Positions 6,356 through 11,907 of a DNA stretch of 11,907 bases are shown in pieces. Position numbers and translations under genes: made by a program. The DNA is taken from assembly GCA_035541995.1 (NCBI GenBank), contig DATKMG010000526.1, positions 1-11,907 on the forward strand, read 5' to 3'. Each line of letters starts with the position of its first letter. Within the stretch, counting starts at the first letter, position 1. This DNA is from DATKMG01 sp035541995 (lineage in GTDB: Bacteria > Acidobacteriota > Terriglobia > Versatilivoradales > Versatilivoraceae). Under the pieces are notes generated by a model. The model was not told where the DNA came from, made no database searches, and saw nothing but the letters and a program-made list of their open reading frames with translations.

Positions 6356-7372
6356 TTATTTCAAAGAAGCCCAGGCGAGACCATCCGCCAATTTGCCTGC
6401 ATCGATCAGTTTATCCACGCTCCAATCCGTCAAATTGACCACGGCAACCTTTTGGCTCACGTCACAGGCAACGTAAGCCACCTGGTTATCGGGGCGCACC
6501 AGCACTTCTTGCGGCGCGCTGGGGACGTTGATGGCACGTGCGACCTGTAAGGTGCTGAGGTCCACTACAGCTACCTGGTTTACCCTCGGTACAGCCACCA
6601 GAAGCCAACGACCGTCACGGGTCGGCGCCGTTCCATAACCCGAGGCCGGCAAGGGGATCCAGGCCTTGACTTTGTTCGTACTGGTATCGATCACCGCAAG
6701 TTGCGGGTGGGTCTGATCTGCTGTGAAGGCCATGCTGTCGTCAATTGAAAGCGAGATGCGCTGCGTTTCTCGTGAAATTGGGATGACAGCAAGGGTCTTG
6801 CGGGATTCGAGATCGAGGACGGAGACCGTCCCGGGACCCACGTTAGCAGTGTAGCCACGCCGTCCGTCGCGTGTGATCGCCAGCATGTGGGACTCCGCTT
6901 GTCCGGTAGGAATCGAATACAAGATCCTAAGAGTGTGTGGATCGATGACGCTGATGGAATTATCCAGTTCGGTAGTAACGTAGAGGAGCCCATTTTTCGG
7001 ACCGAACACCGCACAGTGAGGTCGGACGCCATGTCCAAAATCGACATTGCCGATGACCCTACGCGTGCCGATATCAATGACGACGAGGTTGCGACCGTCA
7101 GTCCCCGGTCTTCCGACGCCAGAGTTTCCATAGATGGGGACATAAGCGGTCTTCCCATCGGGGGACACTGCAACCTCATGTCCCGTGATCCCACCTTCAG
7201 GAATAGCGGTCAGTTGGCGGGCTACCCCGGGATCTATGAGTCCAAGACTTTGATCCCCCTTGTTAGCCACCAGCAATAGCCCATGGGTCGAAGTGTCTCT
7301 GACAGATTGACCACTGAAGGGAGACATCATGATCCCCCAGGACAACATCAAGCATGCGAGTATAAGCAACAT
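6356..7372 (-). CDS. secreted YVTN-type seven-blade beta-propeller protein
   Basis: A 338-residue protein with a hydrophobic N-terminus (about 1-17, Sec-type) and seven recurring blades at roughly 30-60, 62-113, 115-155, 158-197, 203-240, 245-283 and 287-325. Each blade has a strand like VVIDIGTRRV or VSVLDLESRKT, followed by SPDGKTAYV-like or TRDGRWLLV-like turns. This is the YVTN/lactonase-like propeller family, usually periplasmic or extracellular binding proteins, some with lactonase-like folds. No catalytic set can be assigned, although His65, His119 and His162 recur near blade starts. The start at 7372 is set by GAGGAGG (7378-7384, minus strand) 5 bases upstream. The leader lacks the usual Lys/Arg at its N-terminus, which is odd. 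It is first in a minus-strand pair with the aldo/keto reductase and divergent from the kelch gene. A lactonase acting on the product of a sugar dehydrogenase is a tempting but unproven role. Confidence 0.85.
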   Translation of the reverse strand: MLLILACLMLSWGIMMSPFSGQSVRDTSTHGLLLVANKGDQSLGLIDPGVARQLTAIPEGGITGHEVAVSPDGKTAYVPIYGNSGVGRPGTDGRNLVVIDIGTRRVIGNVDFGHGVRPHCAVFGPKNGLLYVTTELDNSISVIDPHTLRILYSIPTGQAESHMLAITRDGRRGYTANVGPGTVSVLDLESRKTLAVIPISRETQRISLSIDDSMAFTADQTHPQLAVIDTSTNKVKAWIPLPASGYGTAPTRDGRWLLVAVPRVNQVAVVDLSTLQVARAINVPSAPQEVLVRPDNQVAYVACDVSQKVAVVNLTDWSVDKLIDAGKLADGLAWASLK

Positions 7373-7430
7373 TACCGCCTCCTCACTCCATATATCATCT
7401 TCGACAGAGAAGGGAATTTAACTTGTATCC

Positions 7431-7447
7431 AGACTTTCGAATAGTCT
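7431..7447. promoter_or_regulatory. short dyad in the divergent YVTN/kelch intergenic region, possible operator
   Basis: AGACT at 7431-7435 and AGTCT at 7443-7447 are inverted around a 7-base centre. The site lies 59 bases upstream of the YVTN start and about 100 bases upstream of the kelch promoter candidate. Five-base arms can arise by chance, so this is weak. Confidence 0.2.
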
Positions 7448-7542
7448 ACATCGTAACGCCACATTTTGGAATGCATCGTCTCAATCGCTGAATCGGAACC
7501 GGGTTTTGTGAAGTTGAATGTAAAGTCTTTTGCTCTGGGGTC

Positions 7543-7571
7543 TTTTCAGAGACTGCAATAACGCCTACAAT
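7543..7571 (+). promoter_or_regulatory. candidate promoter for the kelch-like gene
   Basis: TTTTCA at 7543-7548 (4 of 6 bases of the -35 consensus) and TACAAT at 7566-7571 are separated by 17 bases. This predicts a start near 7578 and a leader of about 50 bases. The stretch AATAACGCCTACAATC (7557-7572) matches the SDR promoter candidate at 15 of 16 bases. Confidence 0.55.
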
Positions 7572-7628
7572 CTTGCCGTGAATCTGGCCAACCAAGTCAA
7601 ATTCCGGCCGAGAATAGGGGACTAGTCT

Positions 7629-10115
7629 ATGAAGAAGAATCTTCTGTTGGTCTGTACCATTTTCTGGGTAGGAATCGCTTTGGCGGCCCAACCACAAGGA
7701 ATTGTTCATATACCTCCTAACCAATGGGTACAGCTTCTTCAGGATCTTGAAGGGGGGCGTCCGGGCAGTGCGATTCGTTACGTCCCCGAAGCAGATGCCT
7801 TTTTTCTTTGGGGATTCATGAACGCCAATCCAGATCTGCTCCAGGAACAACCATTAATGGAGGTGCCGGAGTATGACATGGTCGCCTTTAGCCCGGCGGA
7901 GGGTCGGTGGAGCAGCCATCTCCCCCGCTCTTGGGACGAAGCCTGGAGCCGCAAGTTGCCACTGGCTTATTCCCCAAGGACCTATGCCGGGAAAACGACC
8001 GGCAGCGAGCGCACAGTATTGCGAGGGGCTACAGATGAGATCGAAGGTGCGCCGAGACCGGACCTCAACATTGTCTTCGATCAGGTTATTTACCATCCTC
8101 CTAGCCAATCGCTGGTTTACTTTACGGGCGGGCTCACTGCCGCTTACCACATCAAGAACCGGCGCTGGTCCGATTTGGACCCAAGACACAGCCCGCCGCC
8201 TGTGGTGGGAGGCTCTTTGGCTTACGACTCACTCCACGACGAAATCGTCCTGTTTGGAGGGGGCCACGTGGCTGAGCCTGGACCCAATGGTAAGCTGGTA
8301 GGATTCACTGGAACCTGGGTCTTTCGCTTTCAGGATCAGGACTGGCACCGCCAGGAAACATCGGTGCAACCATCCCCGCGAATGAATACACGCATGGTAT
8401 GTGACACCCGGAACCAGGTTCTTGTTCTGTTTGGCGGGGACGGTCAAAGCAACTATCTGGCCGACACCTGGCTCTATGATTTGAAATCCAGGCTATGGAG
8501 AGTCTCAACTGCGTCGTCCGGGCCCGAGGCGCGTGCCGGCCACTTTACCGTGTACGATCCTGAGACGGGCTGGGTCATAGTCGGCGGCGGGTACAACCGT
8601 CGCGATCTGACTGACATGTGGGCCTACGATGCTGCAAAAGACCGCTGGCAACGGCTTAAAGGAGAGACCCCTGTGGGGTTCTATCTGACGGCCGATTTGG
8701 CTGCCCAACAACGCTTGATCCTGCTCGTCACCAGCACGCGCAAACCTGGCGATACGATGGACTGCAACGTTCTCTTTCCTGTCCGTACAACCTATGCTTA
8801 TCGGTTGGACCGTCGAACCGTGGTACTCGAGCACTCACCCACCCAGCCTCAAACTTCCTTGCCTAAAAGACCTCCTACAGGAGCCACCGAGACAACCGGG
8901 GCTCAGGAGTCCACCCGACGGCAGGCCCAAGCCAGGCGTTTGGCCAGCCTGCCCGAGAATAAGTGGGTTCACTTGGTGGATCCTGCACGAGTGGCCCCCA
9001 CACGCACCTGGGGATCCGCAACCTTCGACATGGACCGCGGGCAGATCCTCTATTGGGGAGGAGAGCACTGTGGCTATGAGGGAAACGACGTGGACGCTTA
9101 CGATGTCGCAGCCCATACATGGCGTAGTATGGATGCCAGTCCGGAATACCCTGAACGTCTCTGGAACCACGGAGTTCGTCTGTCTGGAGTGACATTTCAA
9201 GGGAAACCATGGACTGTTCACGGGCGCAAGATGTATGCGTACGACCCGGTGAGCCGCAAGCTGATTATGGTCCGTCCTATTCGGCTGACGACTGGCTATG
9301 ATCCGGAACCCCTGCGCCTTTTTCCTGTTGTCTTAACCTCCGAATATCAGTCTTTTCGAGATGCGCTGGTCAATCCGCCATCTTCATATGTGAAACATGT
9401 GACGTGGACCTACGATCCCGACAGTGCGCGTTGGGAACTGTTAGGTCCCGCCCCCAGGGGACTCGACACCCTGGTGACCACTCGCCACGGAGTCATGGGG
9501 GTGAATGTGGACTGGCCTTCCAGGCTGAACGATTCCGGCTATTTGTTCCCATGGAGTCCGACCCAGCCCCCAGAAGACAAGGCCATCTACCTGCTTGACG
9601 TGGCCGGCAAGACCTGGAAACGCCTTAGCCAAGGACAACCTTCGCCGCAAAACCTGTACGAGCAGACCAGCATGGCCTACGACTCCAAGCGAGATCAGAT
9701 CATTCTGCACGGTGCCGGTCAAAACCGCGACGAACTCTGGATCTTTGAAATGACAACAAAAAGTTGGAGGCAAATGAAGCCGGGTGTTTTGCTGCCCAAA
9801 GGTAGTGCGCCGCCGGTCTGCTCCCGGGAATCTGTCTACATTCCTGATGCCGATGTTTTTTTGACCTGTTCCCCTGCTTCGGCAAAACAAAGCCTCTCAG
9901 AGATGTGGGGTTACAGAATAGATACGAATTCCTGGTATCATGTCCAAATTCCCTTTGATTTGGAGACTGACGCGATTCGCCACGCTAACGAGAACCGGGC
10001 GATGGTCTATGATCCCCAACATGGGCTCGTCCTGTTGGTTTTGGGTGGCGATGGGAACGAAGGCAAAGCCTCCGTATATGCACTTAAGTACCGGAACAGT
10101 TTTCGACCAGATTGA
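7629..10115 (+). CDS. large secreted protein with two kelch-like beta-propellers
   Basis: An 828-residue protein with a clear Sec signal peptide (MKK, hydrophobic core, ALAA before Gln21). The first half has kelch units at about 193-241 (AYDSLHDEIVLFGGG... TWVF), 250-291 (LVLFGGDG... TWLYD... LW) and 301-341 (VIVGGGYN... MWAYD... RW). A low-complexity Pro/Thr/Gln linker spans about 404-440. The second half begins again with a KWVHLV segment resembling the NQWVQLL near residue 31, with units at about 459-500, 585-606, 645-665, 677-715, 727-770 and 785-822. Two propellers of roughly 400 residues each are therefore likely. No enzymatic motif is recognised; galactose oxidase is not supported because its other domains and Cys-Tyr site are not evident. 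AGGGGA 7 bases upstream supports the start. It may bind glycans or a partner protein at the surface; this is inference from fold and context. Confidence 0.85.
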   Translation: MKKNLLLVCTIFWVGIALAAQPQGIVHIPPNQWVQLLQDLEGGRPGSAIRYVPEADAFFLWGFMNANPDLLQEQPLMEVPEYDMVAFSPAEGRWSSHLPRSWDEAWSRKLPLAYSPRTYAGKTTGSERTVLRGATDEIEGAPRPDLNIVFDQVIYHPPSQSLVYFTGGLTAAYHIKNRRWSDLDPRHSPPPVVGGSLAYDSLHDEIVLFGGGHVAEPGPNGKLVGFTGTWVFRFQDQDWHRQETSVQPSPRMNTRMVCDTRNQVLVLFGGDGQSNYLADTWLYDLKSRLWRVSTASSGPEARAGHFTVYDPETGWVIVGGGYNRRDLTDMWAYDAAKDRWQRLKGETPVGFYLTADLAAQQRLILLVTSTRKPGDTMDCNVLFPVRTTYAYRLDRRTVVLEHSPTQPQTSLPKRPPTGATETTGAQESTRRQAQARRLASLPENKWVHLVDPARVAPTRTWGSATFDMDRGQILYWGGEHCGYEGNDVDAYDVAAHTWRSMDASPEYPERLWNHGVRLSGVTFQGKPWTVHGRKMYAYDPVSRKLIMVRPIRLTTGYDPEPLRLFPVVLTSEYQSFRDALVNPPSSYVKHVTWTYDPDSARWELLGPAPRGLDTLVTTRHGVMGVNVDWPSRLNDSGYLFPWSPTQPPEDKAIYLLDVAGKTWKRLSQGQPSPQNLYEQTSMAYDSKRDQIILHGAGQNRDELWIFEMTTKSWRQMKPGVLLPKGSAPPVCSRESVYIPDADVFLTCSPASAKQSLSEMWGYRIDTNSWYHVQIPFDLETDAIRHANENRAMVYDPQHGLVLLVLGGDGNEGKASVYALKYRNSFRPD

Positions 10116-10517
10116 ACAAGGCGTATCTGGCCACGTCCAAGAGTCAAGTCCCATAGGGACAGGCCTCTGGCCAGCCTTATAATCTGACAGATGTCCAAAC
10201 CCCATGGGCCACGGAGTGGCCAGGTGACTTTAGGCCGGCCTTTCAAGGCCGGTACCCTGGCCCGAATATTCCACCTCGTCGCTTCGCGACGGTTGGCCCA
10301 AACCACGTGTATTGACATGCACGCGAGAGAATCCTCCCATCATCCTGCTGAAGCGTCTCTCACAACGTGCTGGTATTTTGGCCCGCGTACGCCGGCCTTG
10401 AAAGGCCGGCCTAAAGTCAGGCAGCCGCGATGCGGCCGCAAAGATGTGCAAACTCCAAACTCTGGCATGAAGGCCAAGGTGGAGAGGGGTTCAACCGGCA
10501 AGATTCTGCAACGTTCG
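10116..10517. other. hairpin-rich intergenic region between convergent genes
   Basis: About 400 bases lacking a credible gene; open frames here come from the inverted element itself. From left to right: GTCCC-ATA-GGGAC (10148-10160), GGCCAC-GGA-GTGGCC (10207-10221), the first arm hairpin (10234-10252), CGTCGC-TTC-GCGACG (10277-10291), the second arm hairpin (10392-10409) and GCCGC-GAT-GCGGC (10424-10436). None is followed by a T-run, so none is called a classical terminator, although they may stop or shield both converging transcripts. Confidence 0.7.
10207..10438. repeat. two-armed inverted element with paired hairpins (REPIN/MITE-like or structured RNA)
   Basis: Bases 10225-10252 and 10392-10419 are perfect 28-base reverse complements. 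Each arm reads TGACTTTAGG and then an internal hairpin, CCGGCCT-TTCA-AGGCCGG in the left arm and CCGGCCT-TGAA-AGGCCGG on the plus strand in the right arm. Outside each arm, at the same 3-base distance, is a second hairpin (10207-10221 and 10422-10438). The spacer could pair further: GGCC and AAA at 10295-10302 with 10376-10383, CACGT at 10304-10308 with 10365-10369, and GAGAGA at 10325-10330 with TCTCTC at 10356-10361. This resembles two inverted REP-type palindromes, but no transposase is present in the window and no target-site duplication is visible. Confidence 0.8.
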
Positions 10518-11907
10518 TCACCTTCGATTACTTCCGACGCTTTCCGCAAACTCGACTTGCCAATCCACGACTTGTTCTTGTCCTTGAAGACTGACCATTA
10601 ACGAATTCCCTGCCAACTTCTGGCGCACCGGGATTTCACTGACTGATTTGGTTGCCGCATGGACCCGGGAAACGGTCATTCCCTCGGGAACAAACAGGCA
10701 AAGTGAGTACGCTGCTTCCGGCACCGTCTCAGAGGAACCATGTAGTAGTTTCTTTGATCCATCCCATCCCTCGTCCAAGATCGAATAAGCACCCGTGATA
10801 TGCCGCGATATCCCCACTAACTGGGGCCTGCTTAACAGGGGATGAATCAACAACACCCGTGTATCATGCGGTTCAATGGAAACTTCCATCCCATCTTTAA
10901 AAACACCAAGCAGCTGCTGATTCCAGAAATCAAAGGCAATATAAGGGGAACCGGCGCTGAGTCCCAGTTTTTCGGCGAAAGGAAGATCCTTTTTGACCGT
11001 TTCACTTCGCCAGTTGACCAAACCCACAACATCGTAAACCCCGGATTTGGCATTTACCTTGAGATCCAGGATCTCGGGGTAGTTGTGGATGTAAGTATCC
11101 GGTGTTGTGTGTTTGAAAGTGTCCCATTGCAAGTCGGTCCCGCGGCTGAACAAGTCAACAGGGAGGATAGGCATGGTGGGCAGCGTCATCCTCAGGAGGT
11201 CGATCCTCTCCGGGGGCAACTCAGGGAGGGCACTTGCTAAGGAATATGTGACGCCAGTTAGAGCAACAAAAGTGACAAGAGTTCGGGCTTCAGCCATTGA
11301 TGTGCCGAAACCCATCATGGGATCCTCGCGGGTGCGGGCTGTCTCGACCACACTGGAAGGACTTTTCTGTTTCGCCTCTTCGACTGACATCAGGGGCGCC
11401 ACATCGATTCCCTCGCCGGGCATCACGTACACGACCATACGGTTCAAAAAGGCGTTGGCGTTGATAGAGCTGAGGAGTGCATACATCCCCTGCCAACTGT
11501 TGTACACATCTTGACCAGTGAAGTAGGAGTTGAAATAGCCTATCCCGTTCAATGGAGTGCCTGCCGGGCATCCCTCTACGAAGGTCCCGGGGCCGATCGT
11601 CTGACGAATCAGATTGAGCCGGTTGCGATATGACAGCAGCGGATCGATGGACTTGTCGTAGAGTCGGGTCCTGTCGACGTCCGGTGCATACAGGGGGAGG
11701 GCATGTTCGCCGTCGAACTTGTAATACTCAAAACCCCATTCACCCAAGGTGCTGAACAGCTTCTTGAGAAAGTCAAGGACCTCAGGATTCGTGGAATCCA
11801 GTGCCGGAGTGTGGTAGTCCAGGATGAACTTCCCTGTCTTGTCTCGCAGATACCAGTCCGGATGCTGGTCCACGGCTCCGGCATAGGCGTTGGGAACGAG
11901 CCACAGG
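10518..11907 (-). CDS. clan GH-D glycosidase, GH36 alpha-galactosidase-like, N-terminus outside the window
   Basis: The frame is open through the right edge; upstream of a GTG at 11873 it continues as WLVPNAYAGA, so that GTG is internal. The family pattern W.xP...HPDWYLRD, then ALDSTNPEVLDFL, then YYKFDGE matches the clan GH-D barrel. The Asp of KFD (codon 11714-11712) is the expected nucleophile. A later segment, VEGCPAG...YFTGQDVYNSW, corresponds to the region carrying the acid/base, with the Asp of GQDVY as best candidate. It diverges from the usual GH36 C.SGGGR and SDNTD wording, so specificity may not be alpha-galactose. After about residue 300 (numbered from that GTG) the sequence looks like the C-terminal beta-sandwich. 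About 460 residues are visible of a family that is usually 650-750 long; any signal peptide is outside the window. It converges on the kelch gene. It might release a hexose for the exported dehydrogenases, which is inference. Confidence 0.85.
   Translation of the reverse strand, partial: LWLVPNAYAGAVDQHPDWYLRDKTGKFILDYHTPALDSTNPEVLDFLKKLFSTLGEWGFEYYKFDGEHALPLYAPDVDRTRLYDKSIDPLLSYRNRLNLIRQTIGPGTFVEGCPAGTPLNGIGYFNSYFTGQDVYNSWQGMYALLSSINANAFLNRMVVYVMPGEGIDVAPLMSVEEAKQKSPSSVVETARTREDPMMGFGTSMAEARTLVTFVALTGVTYSLASALPELPPERIDLLRMTLPTMPILPVDLFSRGTDLQWDTFKHTTPDTYIHNYPEILDLKVNAKSGVYDVVGLVNWRSETVKKDLPFAEKLGLSAGSPYIAFDFWNQQLLGVFKDGMEVSIEPHDTRVLLIHPLLSRPQLVGISRHITGAYSILDEGWDGSKKLLHGSSETVPEAAYSLCLFVPEGMTVSRVHAATKSVSEIPVRQKLAGNSLMVSLQGQEQVVDWQVEFAESVGSNRR

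Noticed and set aside
7629..10115. Galactose oxidase assignment for the kelch protein
   Set aside because: Only the propeller repeats match; the carbohydrate-binding and C-terminal domains and the Cys-Tyr cofactor region are not visible.
10178..10183. TATAAT after the kelch gene
   Set aside because: The hexamer 17 bases upstream does not resemble a -35 box and no plus-strand gene follows.
10191..10601. 136-codon plus-strand open frame across the inverted element and the end of the GH36-like gene
   Set aside because: Its length comes from the GC-rich repeat arms read in frame and from antisense overlap with a well-supported gene; no ribosome binding site or family motif.

Overview
The window is a mid-GC bacterial chromosome segment. 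Three predicted exported enzymes carry twin-arginine (Tat) leaders, and two large beta-propeller proteins are also exported. There is a periplasmic Cu/Zn superoxide dismutase, an enolase-superfamily protein predicted to be a lipoprotein, and a Tat-type Gfo/Idh/MocA oxidoreductase. This mix is typical of soil carbohydrate degraders, and I lean towards Acidobacteriota. Planctomycetota or Verrucomicrobiota relatives cannot be excluded from sequence alone.

Layout: (1) 1-572, the 3' part of a DAHP synthase (first step of the shikimate pathway), convergent with (2) sodC (713-1237, minus). (3) 1238-1630 is a long divergent intergenic region with a candidate promoter. (4) 1631-5235, plus strand: a cytoplasmic short-chain dehydrogenase, a Tat-exported Gfo/Idh/MocA oxidoreductase, and a Tat-exported MR/MLE-type enolase-superfamily lipoprotein. 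(5) 5236-5313 is a short convergent gap holding a heptanucleotide tandem repeat. (6) 7372-5314, minus strand: a secreted seven-blade YVTN-type propeller followed by a Tat-exported aldo/keto reductase. (7) 7629-10115, plus strand: an 828-residue secreted protein with two kelch-like propellers. (8) 10116-10517 is a hairpin-rich intergenic region with a two-armed inverted element. (9) 10518-11907, minus strand: the C-terminal part of a clan GH-D glycosidase resembling GH36 alpha-galactosidases, running off the window.

How the genes may work together (inference): regions 4 and 6 together encode two kinds of NAD(P)-type oxidoreductase and one acid-sugar dehydratase-like protein, all with export signals, plus one cytoplasmic dehydrogenase. 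This looks like an oxidation/dehydration route for a sugar or glycoside that begins in the periplasm. The neighbouring GH36-like enzyme could supply a hexose. The dehydrogenase gene and the kelch gene have nearly the same 16-base sequence around their predicted -10 boxes, which hints at co-regulation. No transporter or regulator gene is present in the window.

The most unusual non-coding object is the paired-hairpin inverted element at 10207-10438. Its two arms share 28 identical bases in opposite orientation, and their flanking hairpins differ by a compensatory base-pair change.
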